A stretch of DNA of 64,000 nt from Stenotrophomonas maltophilia (GTDB lineage: Bacteria; Pseudomonadota; Gammaproteobacteria; Xanthomonadales; Xanthomonadaceae), in NCBI RefSeq assembly GCF_002799245.1, contig NZ_NEQV01000002.1, positions 248,001 to 312,000 on the forward strand, given 5' to 3'. Below are positions 1-9,375 of the stretch, piece after piece. The number at the start of each line of letters is the position of its first letter. Position 1 is the first letter of the stretch. The notes under the pieces are model-generated. The model was not told the origin of the DNA, searched no databases, and was given only the letters and a program-made list of their open reading frames with translations. A program made the translations under genes and the position numbers.

Positions 1-3000
1 AACCTGTCGATGAGCGGCAACGGCAGCGGCGTGGCCAACCGTGGTGCGGTGCTGCTGGGGGCCAACAATGGAAACACGATCACCAACACCAACAGCGGGG
101 TGATCTCCACCACGGGTGCCTACAACGACGGCATTGCCGCCAACGGCAACGGCAACGTGCTGGTCAACAACGGCAGCATCACCACCACCGGCAACAACTC
201 CTACGGCATGACCGCCGCCTGGGGGCAGAGCAACAGCGGCGCCGCCAACAATACGATCATCAATACCGGCACCGTCACCACCTCGGGCAACAATGCACGG
301 GCGGCGTCCCTGCTGGGTGGAAATGGCACGATCGACAACAGTGGCACGCTCACCAGCAATGGCCGCAATGCGCCCGCCGTGTACATGCAGGGCAACAACA
401 ACACATTGACCAACAGCGGCACGGTGCTGGCCACGGGCGCCACCAACAGCAGTGGCAGTGCCGACGCGGTGGTTTCCAACACGCTTGGCAGATCGTTCAC
501 CGCCACGATCACCAATCTGGCGGGCGGCCGCATCATCAGCAGCAATGGCATCGGCGTGCGCTCGACCAATGGAGCCACCACCATCACCAACGCCGGCCGG
601 ATCGAGGGCGGAAGCGGCACTGCCATCCAGGGCGGCAACGGCGATGTGACGCTGGTGCTGCAGACCGGCTCGGAGATTGTCGGCGTCGCCAACGGTGGCA
701 ACGGCACCAACACGGTGACGTTGCAGGGCACCGGTACGGCGTCCAATGCCTTCAACGGTTTCCAGAGCCTGACCATGGCGGGCGATGCCTGGGCCTGGGC
801 GGGTACGGGGACCTTCGATACCGCGCGCGTGCAGAGCGGCACGCTGGACCTCACCGGTACGCTCGGCACCAGCACCGCGTCGGTGGTGGCCACGGTCGAT
901 GCTGGCGCAACCCTGCAGGCCAACGCGGGGAACCTGCCGTTGTCGGTCACCGACAACGGCCTGGTCCGTTTCAAGCAGGACAGTGCCGGCACCTATACCG
1001 GCACGCTCAGTGGCAGCGGTGCGGTCGAGAAGACCGGTGCCGGCACGCTGACGCTGGCGCCGGCATCCGGCAACACCTATGCCGGGGGTACCACCCTCAG
1101 TCAGGGCGTCCTGTCGGTGGCGGCAGATGCGGCGCTGGGCGCGGCATCGGGCCCGCTGGCGTTCAACGGTGGCACGCTGCAACTGGGGGGAGCATTCGAT
1201 CTGGACGCGGCGCGCGCGCTGTCGATCACCGCCAACAACGGCGCGATCGATACCCAAGGCTTCAATTCAACTCTCGCACAGGGCATCAGTGGAGTGGGGG
1301 CCTTGACCAAGCTCGGCAGCGGCACGCTGACGCTCAACGGCGCCAGCAGCCATGCGGGCGGCACCAACATCGCTGCCGGAACACTGGTTCTCGGCAGCAG
1401 CAGCAGCGCGGCGGCTTCGCTGGGCGGCGGTGGCCCGGTGCAGGTCGCGGCTGGGGCCACGCTGGGTGGCTACGGCAGCGTCACCGGCAACGTCAGCAAC
1501 ACCGGCACGATCGCGGTGGCCAATGCGGCGCCGGGCCTGGCTGCGGGCAACTCCGGCACCTTCAGGATCAACGGCAACCTGGCCAATGCCGGCCTGCTGC
1601 AGCTCGGCGGCACGGGCGTCGGCAACACCCTCACGGTCGCGGGCAACTACGTGGGCCAGGACGCAACCATCGCCCTCAATGCTTATCTTGCCGGCGATGG
1701 CGCGCCCTCGGACCGGCTGGTGGTCGACGGTGGCGCAGCCAGCGGCCGCAGTTCGTTGAAGGTGACCAACGTGGGCGGGCCGGGCGCGGCGAGCATGGTG
1801 GACGGGGTGATGGTGGTGCAGGCGTTGAACGGTGCAACCTCGACGGCCGGTGCGTTCACCCTGTATGCGCCGGTATCGGCCGGTGCCCACCAGTACTTCC
1901 TGTTCAAGGGCGGTGTCAGCCCCGGTACCGGGCAGAACTGGTACATGCGCTCCAACCAGGTGGTGGAACCCACCCCGGATACGCCGACGCCACCCACGCC
2001 GTCCGATGACAGCGGCCTGCCGGGGACCGGCACGCCACCGCCGACACCCGATGCCGAACCGGCCGAGCCGGATGATGACGGCACCGTGCCGTTGTACCGG
2101 GTGGAGACCGCGCTCTACAGCGGCGTGCTGCCGCTGCTGCGCGAGGCGTCGCGGGCCAGCCTGGGCACCTTCCACGAACGCCAGGGCGAGCAGCGCCTGC
2201 TGTACAGCCAGGGCGCGCTGCGCACGGCCTGGGGCCGGCTGGTCGGGCAGAGCAGCGAGATCCATTGGAAGGGCAATGCGCGTTCGGGCTTCGATGGCGA
2301 GGTGATGGGTGTGCAGGCGGGTCTGGACGTGTGGGCCATGGACAGCGGCAACCACCGCAATCAGGTGGGCGTGTTCGTCGGCCGTACCCGCGCACAGGGC
2401 AGGAGTACCGGCCTGGCGCTGGGCTGGGACAACGTGGACGTTGGCCAGAGCCGCCTGGACGACAAGCACGTGGGCCTGTATTGGACGCTTACCGGCAGCG
2501 AAGGGGGCTATCTCGACGCGGTGGCCCTGCAGAGCCGCTACGACGGCCGCGTGCGCTCCTCGCGCGGGCTGGGCTTCGGCATCCGTGGCGATGGCACCAC
2601 GCTTTCGCTGGAGGCCGGCAAACCGCTGCTGCGGTTCGGGCAGTCCGTCTGGTGGTTGGAGCCGCAGGCACAGGTGATCTGGCAACGCCTCTCGCTGGAT
2701 GACCGGCGCGATCTGGTGTCGACCGAGCGCTTCGACAGCGACAACGCCTGGACCGCCCGCATCGGCCTGCGCCTGGCCGGTGACTACCAGCTGGCCGACA
2801 ACGGCTGGCAGCCGTACTTCAAGCTCAACTACTGGCATGGCCGTTCCGGCGAGGACCGCGTGCGCTTCGATGACGAAGCGATCATCAACACGCAGCGTTC
2901 GCGCGCGCTGGAAGCCGGTGTCGGCGTGGTCGGCCGCTTCAACCGCACCATCAGTGCCTATGCCGTGGCTGACTACGCCCGTGAACTGGGCGGCGACCGC

Positions 3001-3054
3001 AACGAGAAGCGCCGCATCATCGAAGGCAACATCGGCCTGCGCGCGGACTGGTAG
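1..3054 (+). CDS. Autotransporter, C-terminal part (5' end outside window)
   Basis: The reading frame is already open at base 1, so the N terminus and signal peptide lie upstream. About 650 visible residues are an Asn/Gly/Thr-rich passenger of short repeats typical of a beta-helix. A pertactin-like segment with an NWYMRS motif follows, then a Pro/Asp-rich linker (about 1975-2090). The last 300 or so residues form an autotransporter beta-barrel ending in the aromatic-rich, Trp-terminated tail expected of an outer-membrane protein. By family, the barrel inserts in the outer membrane and exposes the passenger as an adhesin or similar surface protein; the specific role is unknown. The barrel linker and pre-barrel segment resemble those of the autotransporter at 27145-29535. 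Confidence 0.9.
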   Translation, partial: NLSMSGNGSGVANRGAVLLGANNGNTITNTNSGVISTTGAYNDGIAANGNGNVLVNNGSITTTGNNSYGMTAAWGQSNSGAANNTIINTGTVTTSGNNARAASLLGGNGTIDNSGTLTSNGRNAPAVYMQGNNNTLTNSGTVLATGATNSSGSADAVVSNTLGRSFTATITNLAGGRIISSNGIGVRSTNGATTITNAGRIEGGSGTAIQGGNGDVTLVLQTGSEIVGVANGGNGTNTVTLQGTGTASNAFNGFQSLTMAGDAWAWAGTGTFDTARVQSGTLDLTGTLGTSTASVVATVDAGATLQANAGNLPLSVTDNGLVRFKQDSAGTYTGTLSGSGAVEKTGAGTLTLAPASGNTYAGGTTLSQGVLSVAADAALGAASGPLAFNGGTLQLGGAFDLDAARALSITANNGAIDTQGFNSTLAQGISGVGALTKLGSGTLTLNGASSHAGGTNIAAGTLVLGSSSSAAASLGGGGPVQVAAGATLGGYGSVTGNVSNTGTIAVANAAPGLAAGNSGTFRINGNLANAGLLQLGGTGVGNTLTVAGNYVGQDATIALNAYLAGDGAPSDRLVVDGGAASGRSSLKVTNVGGPGAASMVDGVMVVQALNGATSTAGAFTLYAPVSAGAHQYFLFKGGVSPGTGQNWYMRSNQVVEPTPDTPTPPTPSDDSGLPGTGTPPPTPDAEPAEPDDDGTVPLYRVETALYSGVLPLLREASRASLGTFHERQGEQRLLYSQGALRTAWGRLVGQSSEIHWKGNARSGFDGEVMGVQAGLDVWAMDSGNHRNQVGVFVGRTRAQGRSTGLALGWDNVDVGQSRLDDKHVGLYWTLTGSEGGYLDAVALQSRYDGRVRSSRGLGFGIRGDGTTLSLEAGKPLLRFGQSVWWLEPQAQVIWQRLSLDDRRDLVSTERFDSDNAWTARIGLRLAGDYQLADNGWQPYFKLNYWHGRSGEDRVRFDDEAIINTQRSRALEAGVGVVGRFNRTISAYAVADYARELGGDRNEKRRIIEGNIGLRADW

Positions 3055-3119
3055 CGCCGGGCCATGCCCGGCCAGAATTCAACGGGCCGCACGATTCCGC
3101 TTCGGCGGGCCGCGTGATT

Positions 3120-3590
3120 CCGCTTCGGTAGGTGCCGACCTTGGTCGGCACGGATCCCACCGGTGCCAGGACCCGCGCAGCCGAGCATGGGCTCGGCTCT
3201 ACAACAACGGCGCGGATGTGCCCATCCGGTAGGTACCGACCTTGGTCGGCATAGATCCCACCAGGCCGCGTGATTCCGCTTCGGTAGGTGCCGACCTTGG
3301 TCGGCACAGATCCCACCGGTGCCAGGACCCGCGCAGCCGAGCATGGGCTCGGCTCTACAACAACGGCGCGCATGCACCCATCCGGTAGGTGCCGACCTTG
3401 GTCGGCACAGATCCCACCAGGCCGCACGATTCCGCTTCGGTAGGTGCCGACCTTGGTCGGCACAGGTCCCACCAGGCCGCACGATTCCGCTTCGGTAGGT
3501 GCCGACCTTGGCCGGCACAGGTCCCACCGGCGCCAGGACCCGCGCAGCCGAGCATGGGCTCGGCTCTACAACAACGGCGCGCATGCACCC
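3120..3590. repeat. Cluster of two interleaved palindromic repeat families
   Basis: This fills the 612-base gene-free gap between the autotransporter and the S41 peptidase. Six copies of a short palindrome, GTGCCGACCTTGGTCGGCAC and variants preceded by GGTAG, start near 3127, 3227, 3283, 3384, 3439 and 3494. Three copies of the SMAG-type palindrome GCCGAGCATGGGCTCGGC start near 3180, 3335 and 3546, each followed by CTACAACAACGGCGCG. The spacer sequences between copies are also repeated, so the cluster probably grew by duplication of composite units. I see no gene in it. Confidence 0.9.
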
Positions 3591-3666
3591 GCAGGATTTC
3601 GCGCATGGCGAATGGCATCCCCCGCGAGCTATGCTGCGGCCTGGCTCAACGACAAGGAAACGTCGC

Positions 3667-4704
3667 ATGCAGGTTCGCAAGGGAGTGCGTCGCATCGGCG
3701 CGTTGATGCTCACGCTGCTCGCCGCCAACGCCCTGGCCGATACGCCGAAGGCGATCGAGGTGCCCTCGCCGGAAGCGCAGGCCGAGATGCTCGACCTGCT
3801 TGAACGGCAGGCGCTGTATCGCGACCGGGTGGACTGGCCCGCTACCCGCGCACGGCTGCAGTCGGTGCAGGGCGACCCTGTGCAACGGCTGGCGTTGCTG
3901 CGCGAAGCCATCGCGCTCAGCACGGGCCAGCATGGCGTGTGGACCACGACCCAGCGCCAGAGCGAATCCCTTGCGCGTGCGCAGCAGGCCGGCGCCGCCG
4001 CCGTGGACAGGGCCAAGGCCGCCGATGCGGTGGATGCGCGCATCGGCTGGGTGGTCATCGAGGGATATGCGTCCACACCCGGCGCAACGCCCCAGGAACA
4101 ATTCCGCCAGGACATCCAGCGTGCTGCGCGGTGGCAGCAGGTCATCCGCGGCAAGGACAACGGCGCGCGCTGTGGCTGGATCGTCGACCTGCGGGACAAC
4201 AGTGGTGGCTCCATGTGGCCGATGCTGCTGGGCATGGCACCGCTGCTGCGCACTTCGGTGGTGAACAGCGAGGACGTTGGCTCGTTCGAAACCGCGCAAG
4301 GGCCGCAGCGCTGGACGTTGACGGCGACCGCCGTGCGGCTGGCGGGCAAGCCGCTGCTGGACTTCGGCCAGCCCGGCCATGTGCTGCGGCAGCCTGGCGC
4401 GCCGGTGGCGGTGCTGTTCGGGCCGCGCACCGGCAGTTCGGGCGAGGCGTCGGTGCTGTCGTGGCGTGGCCGCCCGCAGATGCGCAGCTTCGGCCAGCCG
4501 ACCGCGGGTGTCTCCACCGGCAATGTGGTGCACACGTTGTCGGATGGTAGTCGCCTGGTGCTGACCACCAGCGTGATGCGCGACCGCAATGATCGTGGCG
4601 ATGGGTTGAAGATCGAGCCTGACCAGCGCGTCGACGGTGATGCCGCCACGGTAGCCGCCGCCCAGGCCTGGCTGCTGGCCCAGCCTGCCTGCCAGGGCCG
4701 CTGA
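3667..4704 (+). CDS. S41 family secreted peptidase
   Basis: The 345-residue product begins with a basic stretch and a hydrophobic signal peptide ending near ANALA. The C-terminal half carries S41 (C-terminal processing protease-like) signatures: DLRDNSGG, and TGSSGEA, where Ser257 is the likely nucleophile, followed by a Gly-rich QPTAGVSTGN strand. No PDZ domain is obvious, so it resembles the shorter secreted S41 peptidases rather than Tsp/Prc. The start was chosen for AAGGAAA about 8 bases upstream and for the signal peptide; an in-frame upstream extension is translated repeat DNA. It probably acts in the periplasm on peptides, but the substrate is unknown. The next gene starts 3 bases after its stop. 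Confidence 0.85.
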   Translation: MQVRKGVRRIGALMLTLLAANALADTPKAIEVPSPEAQAEMLDLLERQALYRDRVDWPATRARLQSVQGDPVQRLALLREAIALSTGQHGVWTTTQRQSESLARAQQAGAAAVDRAKAADAVDARIGWVVIEGYASTPGATPQEQFRQDIQRAARWQQVIRGKDNGARCGWIVDLRDNSGGSMWPMLLGMAPLLRTSVVNSEDVGSFETAQGPQRWTLTATAVRLAGKPLLDFGQPGHVLRQPGAPVAVLFGPRTGSSGEASVLSWRGRPQMRSFGQPTAGVSTGNVVHTLSDGSRLVLTTSVMRDRNDRGDGLKIEPDQRVDGDAATVAAAQAWLLAQPACQGR

Positions 4705-4707
4705 GCC

Positions 4708-5043
4708 ATGATCCTGATCGGCCAGCAGGAACGGGTGCTGATCGTCGGCCCCACCGAAGCGCACCACTGCCTGCGCTGCCAGACCGAAACCGAGTTCGCG
4801 CCGCAGCTGCGCTACAGGATGGCGCGCATCGACCTGCTGTTCGGCTTCACCTACCAGCGCCGCTACGAACTGGCCTGCACCCGGTGCGAGCACGGCTGGG
4901 TACTGGATACCGACACCATGGACCAGCAGCTGGGCGGGGTGCCGATCCCGTGGCGGCACCGCTTCGGCCTGCCGTTGATGCTGGTGGGGGTGGCCGGGCT
5001 GGCGATGGCCGGATGGATGTGGCGGCACGGATACCTCGGTTGA
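4708..5043 (+). CDS. Small membrane protein with two Cys-x2-Cys pairs
   Basis: This 111-residue protein has a soluble N-terminal part with CLRC and CTRC pairs about 37 residues apart, the spacing of a zinc-ribbon-like knuckle. One hydrophobic segment near the C terminus (about residues 87-105) would anchor it in the inner membrane with the Cys domain on the N-terminal side. It begins 3 bases after the S41 peptidase stop, which implies co-transcription and coupled translation. I do not recognise a characterised family. Zinc binding is inferred from the Cys pattern only. Confidence 0.7.
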   Translation: MILIGQQERVLIVGPTEAHHCLRCQTETEFAPQLRYRMARIDLLFGFTYQRRYELACTRCEHGWVLDTDTMDQQLGGVPIPWRHRFGLPLMLVGVAGLAMAGWMWRHGYLG

Positions 5044-5092
5044 GGACCGGGCCTGTTAAAGTCTGCCCTGCAATCACGTACCGGAACCGACC

Positions 5093-5527
5093 ATGGACCA
5101 CGACACCCCGTTCGAACCCCTCAACGACCTCGAGGTGCGCCTGCTGCAGGCCCAGGACGGCACGCTGACCGCAGCGCAGTTCCTCGACGGCCTGCTGACC
5201 TCGACGGCGTTCGTGCTGCTGGACAAGGCCATCGGCGAAGATGGCGCCTGGGACGAGAGCATCTCGCCGCTGGTGCTGACCAGCGAGGGCGGCGAGCCGA
5301 TGTTCGCGGTGTTCACCGCGCCCGAGCGCGCCGGCCTGTGGCACGAGCAGTTGCCGCAGTTCGCCCACGCCATGCCGATCGCGGTGCACGCGCTGCTGGC
5401 CGGCATCGGTGAGGGCGTTGGCCTGGTGCTGAACCCGGGCCTGGACGTGGGCATGGAGATGATTCCCGATGCCGTGGCCCAGCTGAAGCAGCGTGCGGCG
5501 GCGATCACCCGCGGCATGGCGCACTGA
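5093..5527 (+). CDS. SseB-like domain protein
   Basis: A 144-residue soluble protein with no signal peptide. The layout fits the SseB N-terminal domain: an opening helix (NDLEVRLLQAQ), a strand ending in FVLLDKA, a PLVLTSEGGEPMFAVFT core, and a VLNPGL segment near residue 118. The domain occurs in the enhanced-serine-sensitivity protein SseB and in many uncharacterised proteins, and its biochemical role is not known. GGAA lies about 7 bases before the ATG. It follows the Cys-pair membrane protein by 49 bases and may belong to the same transcript. Confidence 0.7.
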   Translation: MDHDTPFEPLNDLEVRLLQAQDGTLTAAQFLDGLLTSTAFVLLDKAIGEDGAWDESISPLVLTSEGGEPMFAVFTAPERAGLWHEQLPQFAHAMPIAVHALLAGIGEGVGLVLNPGLDVGMEMIPDAVAQLKQRAAAITRGMAH

Positions 5528-5542
5528 ATCCAGCGATACAGG

Positions 5543-5567
5543 GTTGCCGGCCAGCGGCCGGCACTAC
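5543..5567. repeat. REP-like palindrome
   Basis: A GCCGGCCAGCGGCCGGC palindrome bounded by GT and ACTAC sits between the convergent SseB-like gene and cca. The same stem occurs twice, as a dimer, at 26789-26846. In this position it may also slow transcription from either side. Confidence 0.75.
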
Positions 5568-5606
5568 CCGTAACAGTCCGCGCGCGGCCGGTACGGCCGT
5601 TGAGAA

Positions 5607-6827
5607 TCAGCGGGCGGCGGCGATGGCTTTCACCCGCGCCTTGGCCAGCGCTTCACCGATGGCCGGGCCCTTCAGATGGGTGGTATCCAGATCACGCGCC
5701 TGCACTGACAATGCCGCCTGGTGCAGGCGCTTGAGCGTCTCGCCCTGCGGGTAGTCGGCGTCCTCGAAGCCGAGCCGGCCGCGCTTGTCAGCCTCGCAGC
5801 ACAGCGCGATGCGGGCCACGCGTTCCGGCCGGCGCAGCGCATCACAACGGCCCAGCAGTTCCAGCACCGTGGCATCGCGCAGTTCGTCGATGCGGTGCAC
5901 GTTCAAGTGCTCGCGGCAGACCGCTTCGGCCAGCTGCTGGTGCTCGGTGGGAATCTTCAACCGCGCGCACAATGCCTTCAGCGGCTTGATGCCGCGCTGC
6001 TCGTGCATGATGTGGCGCGGCCATTCCTCCGGCGGCGTCAGGCCCTTGCCGAGGTCGTGGGTGAGCGCGGCAAAGCCGACCAGGTCATCGCCCGGCGCCA
6101 GTTTCGCCGCCATGTCGCTGACCATTTCCTGGTGGACGCCGGTATCGACTTCGGGGTGGAATTCGGCACGCTGCGGCACACCGTACAGCGCTTCCAGTTC
6201 GGGCAGGATCGGGCCCAGTGCCTGCGCATCGTGCAGCGTGCGCAGGAAGGCGGAGGGTTGCGCACTGACCAGCGCCTTGCGCAGTTCCTGCCAGACGCGT
6301 TCCGGCACCAGTGCGTCCAGCTCGCCACTGACGGCAACCTCGCGCATCAGTGCCATGGTCTCTTCGGCGACGGTAAAGCCCAGTGGTGCAAAACGGGCCA
6401 TGAAGCGCGCCGCGCGCAGCACGCGCAGCGGGTCTTCCACGAACGCCGGGCAGACGTGGCGCAGCACGCGCTGCTCAAGATCGTGCACACCACCATAGGG
6501 ATCAACCAGCGTGCCGGTATCTTCATCACAGGCAATCGCGTTGATGGTGAAGTCGCGGCGCTGCAGGTCATCCTCCAGCGTCACCGCCGGATCGGCATCG
6601 ACCACGAAGCCGCGATAGCCACGGCCGGATTTGCGCTCGGTGCGTGCCAGCGCGTATTCCTCGCCGGTCTTCGGATGCAGGAACACCGGGAAATCGCGGC
6701 CGACGGCGGTATAGCCCTGCGCTTCCATCTGCGCGGGCGTGGCGCCGACCACCACCCAGTCGCGGTCGCCGGCAGGGCGCTGCAGCAGGCGGTCGCGCAC
6801 GGCGCCGCCGACAAGATAGATCTTCAT
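5607..6827 (-). CDS. cca: Multifunctional CCA tRNA nucleotidyltransferase
   Basis: This enzyme adds or repairs the 3' CCA of tRNAs in the cytoplasm. The product is 406 residues, the usual length of the proteobacterial bacterial-type enzyme. The N terminus has GGAVRD (residues 7-12) and the catalytic Asp21-x-Asp23 of the nucleotidyltransferase fold, then the [10 protein letters not shown] motif. A C-terminal HD domain is visible as LTHDLGKG, which in E. coli Cca carries phosphatase and phosphodiesterase activities. The start at MKIYLVGG matches family N termini; upstream in-frame Met codons lie in the neighbouring intergenic region and gene. Confidence 0.97.
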   Translation of the reverse strand: MKIYLVGGAVRDRLLQRPAGDRDWVVVGATPAQMEAQGYTAVGRDFPVFLHPKTGEEYALARTERKSGRGYRGFVVDADPAVTLEDDLQRRDFTINAIACDEDTGTLVDPYGGVHDLEQRVLRHVCPAFVEDPLRVLRAARFMARFAPLGFTVAEETMALMREVAVSGELDALVPERVWQELRKALVSAQPSAFLRTLHDAQALGPILPELEALYGVPQRAEFHPEVDTGVHQEMVSDMAAKLAPGDDLVGFAALTHDLGKGLTPPEEWPRHIMHEQRGIKPLKALCARLKIPTEHQQLAEAVCREHLNVHRIDELRDATVLELLGRCDALRRPERVARIALCCEADKRGRLGFEDADYPQGETLKRLHQAALSVQARDLDTTHLKGPAIGEALAKARVKAIAAAR

Positions 6828-6882
6828 GGGGGGATGATCGCATGGCAGGCGCAGATGTTCCGGCACTACCGGTGCACAGGCC

Positions 6883-7119
6883 TTACGGCAGGCCGCGCCA
6901 CTCCGGCACGAACAGGCCGGCCAGGAACCACAGGCCGTAGACGATCCACAGGCACAGGAAGTACAGCTTGATCTGCGCTTCGTCCCACAGGCTGCCCCAG
7001 CTGTCGACGAAGGCCAGCGACTTCCAGCCTTCCATCCAGGCCGCGCCACCCCAGCGCAGCACCCAGGTGGCGAACAGGCTCCAGGCGGCGAATATCCCGA
7101 TCCAGGCCAGCAGGCTCAT
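6883..7119 (-). CDS. Small membrane protein, 78 residues
   Basis: The protein has two hydrophobic segments, about residues 3-22 and 48-67, separated by a short Trp-rich loop ([12 protein letters not shown]), so it is probably a two-span inner-membrane protein. A purine-rich Shine-Dalgarno (GGGAGGGGGAAAC) directly precedes the ATG, which supports this start over the longer frame. It is followed 55 bases later by cca on the same strand and may be co-transcribed with it. I do not recognise the family. Confidence 0.7.
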   Translation of the reverse strand: MSLLAWIGIFAAWSLFATWVLRWGGAAWMEGWKSLAFVDSWGSLWDEAQIKLYFLCLWIVYGLWFLAGLFVPEWRGLP

Positions 7120-7146
7120 TGTTTCCCCCTCCCCAGGGCGATCGTA

Positions 7147-7226
7147 TAGAGCCGAGCCAATGCTCGGCTCATCGTGCGGCAACGCGGGTGGAACGAACCG
7201 CAGCCGAGCATAGGCTCGGCTCTACA
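7147..7226. repeat. SMAG-type palindrome pair, inverted
   Basis: Two GTAG-type palindromes face each other: TAGAGCCGAGCCAATGCTCGGC at the left and AGCCGAGCATAGGCTCGGC followed by TCTAC at the right, about 30 bases apart. Together they can form one long folded structure or two small hairpins. They lie between the small membrane gene and the end of the lytic transglycosylase gene. Confidence 0.85.
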
Positions 7227-7238
7227 GGCGCTGCGCGA

Positions 7239-9212
7239 TCAATCGCCGCCCTGGTCGGCGTTGGCCGCGCAGCTGAAACTCTTGCGCTTGTCCACCAGGC
7301 GGCCCATCAGGCGGTCGCTCAGCGGCAGCGCATCGCCGTTGAGGCGCCAGTCGTAGATCACGCTGAAGGCCAGCACGCGGGCCACGTACTCGCGGGTTTC
7401 CTTGTAGCTGATGGTCTCGATCCACAGGTCCGGATCGAAGCCCGGGCGCTGGCCCTGCCAGCGTGCGGTCGGGGTCGGGCCGGCGTTGTAGGCGGCGATG
7501 GTCACGTACGGCAGGCCGTCGTACTTGTTCATCAGCTGGCGCAGGTAGGCGGTGCCGATGGCGATGTTGGTGTCCGGGTCGTACAGGCTGTCGGCACCGC
7601 CGTAGCCGGTCAGGCCGATCGACTTGGCCACGCCGGCACCGGTGGCCGGCAGCACCTGCATCAGGCCCATCGCATTGGCAGGCGAGCGCGCGCGCGGGGT
7701 GAAGGTGCTCTCGGCGCGGATCTCCGCCGCCACCCAGGCCGGATCGATCGCGTTGCGTGCCGATTCGCGGCGGATGGTGGCGTCGTGGTGCAGCGGGAAG
7801 CGCAGGTCGTACAGGCGCTGTTCCTGCGGCTGCTTGCCGAGCGCGAACACGGCGCGGTCGAACCAGCCGTTGTCCTGCGCCACGCGTACGGCGAGGCGGC
7901 GCTGGGTGTTGTCGAAACGCGACAGCGCGCTGTTCCATTCGGCCACGGCCCAGCCGGCGCGATCGATCTGGTACAGCGCCATCGCGCGCTGGATGGCCGG
8001 GTCGCGCGCGATCACCGCCTGCGCCTGCGCACTGTCGTTCGGCTTCCACGGGCACAGCGTGTAGCCCTGCTGCAGCTTGTCGGCGGCGAGGAAACCGTGG
8101 AAGGTCGGTGCGCGCGCAGCCTCGCGGAACAGCGGCTGCGCCTGCTGGGCCTGGCCGGTCTTCTCCAGCATGCGGCCTTCGAAGTAGCGCCAGCGCGGGT
8201 CGCTGCGCTGCTTGCTGCCCATCTTGCGGATCGCCGTCAGCGCCGCCGGCCAGTCACCACGCGACATCGCTTCGCGCACGCGCCATTCGTGCAGGCGCTC
8301 GTCATACGCCGATTCCGGCACCGCGTTGAGGCGGCGCGCAGAATCGGGCAGGTAGGAGGCCACTGTCCACAGTGCGATCTGGTACAGCACCTGGCCCTGC
8401 TGGTCGGCACTCAGGCCCAGGGCCTGGGCGTACTGCGGCAGCTGCTGTTCGGTGGCAGCCGGGTCGGCCTTGGCCAGCTTGGCCAGGCCATCGGTGGCAA
8501 TGCGCCGGCTGCGCTCGTTGCGTGGCCAGTTCAGTGCGCCGGCATTGGGCTTGTCGACAAAGGCGGCGTAATTGTTGGCCAGTGCCAGGTCGGTGGCAGG
8601 CAGTCCACGTGCGGCGCTGCGCATCACCGCCGGTTGCTGGGCGTCGGCGGCAGCGTCGATGCGTTCCCAGCGCAGGGCGTCACTCAGCCCACCCTGGGCC
8701 TGCAGCACGGCGAACACGGCGTCACAGGCATCCGGCAGCGATTTGCCGTTCTTGCGCCACAGGTCCTGCGCTTCGCTGATCCACTGCGGATCGACCTTGC
8801 CCGTCACCTGGCGCGCGGTCAGCTGCGCACAGCGCAGGCCGGCGTTGTCGGTGGGGGCCCAGTTGGCCAGCAGGGTCGGCCAGTCCTGGCGGCGTGCAAC
8901 CGAGGGCAGCCACACGCTGCGGAACGTGCTGGCCACGGCCTGGCCGTCGTAGCGCTTGAGGAAGGCCTGCGCCTGCGCGGTATCGACGGTGTCGATGTTG
9001 CGGCGCAGGTTGGCGTACTCCAGCCAGCCATAGGCCGGATGGCGGCTGAGCGCGGCGGCCTGGCCAGGATCGAACTGGCCGCGTTCGGCGGCCGCGATCG
9101 CGGCCTTCAGCTGCGCGTTCTGGGCGTCGAGGGACTGGGCATTGGCGCAGCCGATCAGCAGCGTGGTGGCCAAGGGCAGCAGGGACAGGGCGGTCGAAGA
9201 GCGTCGGGTCAT
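7239..9212 (-). CDS. slt: Lytic murein transglycosylase, Slt70-like (probable lipoprotein)
   Basis: The 657-residue product cleaves the glycan strands of peptidoglycan with formation of 1,6-anhydro ends. A signal peptide ends in LLIGC, a plausible lipobox, so the protein may be membrane-anchored rather than soluble. A long helical region, as in the Slt70 ring, is followed by a C-terminal GH23 domain with the catalytic Glu in AEIRAESTF and the motifs GLMQVLPATG and AYNAGP. Met at 9212 was preferred to the Met seven codons upstream because a TATGCT element ends 7 bases before it, which leaves the upstream codon inside the promoter. Confidence 0.93.
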   Translation of the reverse strand: MTRRSSTALSLLPLATTLLIGCANAQSLDAQNAQLKAAIAAAERGQFDPGQAAALSRHPAYGWLEYANLRRNIDTVDTAQAQAFLKRYDGQAVASTFRSVWLPSVARRQDWPTLLANWAPTDNAGLRCAQLTARQVTGKVDPQWISEAQDLWRKNGKSLPDACDAVFAVLQAQGGLSDALRWERIDAAADAQQPAVMRSAARGLPATDLALANNYAAFVDKPNAGALNWPRNERSRRIATDGLAKLAKADPAATEQQLPQYAQALGLSADQQGQVLYQIALWTVASYLPDSARRLNAVPESAYDERLHEWRVREAMSRGDWPAALTAIRKMGSKQRSDPRWRYFEGRMLEKTGQAQQAQPLFREAARAPTFHGFLAADKLQQGYTLCPWKPNDSAQAQAVIARDPAIQRAMALYQIDRAGWAVAEWNSALSRFDNTQRRLAVRVAQDNGWFDRAVFALGKQPQEQRLYDLRFPLHHDATIRRESARNAIDPAWVAAEIRAESTFTPRARSPANAMGLMQVLPATGAGVAKSIGLTGYGGADSLYDPDTNIAIGTAYLRQLMNKYDGLPYVTIAAYNAGPTPTARWQGQRPGFDPDLWIETISYKETREYVARVLAFSVIYDWRLNGDALPLSDRLMGRLVDKRKSFSCAANADQGGD

Positions 9213-9219
9213 GGCGGGC

Positions 9220-9225
9220 AGCATA
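9220..9225 (-). promoter_or_regulatory. Candidate -10 element for a leaderless slt transcript
   Basis: TATGCT reads leftwards and ends 7 bases before the chosen slt ATG. No Shine-Dalgarno precedes that ATG. Transcription would then start at or within a base or two of the start codon. Confidence 0.4.
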
Positions 9226-9375
9226 GCGGGCAATGGCTGAATTCAGTTTCGCATTGCGTGCACGCCGGGCGTCGGCAACGACAGCTGAATGAATCCGCGC
9301 AGGCCCCTGCCGCAGGTGATGGCAGGCGTCGTAACGTCGGCCTTGGGCGAACGGCCCGGCTGCAGGGAGCGGCAC

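Noticed and set aside
3017..3618. Short open frames within the repeat cluster after the first autotransporter
   Set aside because: They translate repeat units (recurring VPTKVGTYRS-like strings) and vary with copy number; no start signal or domain supports them.
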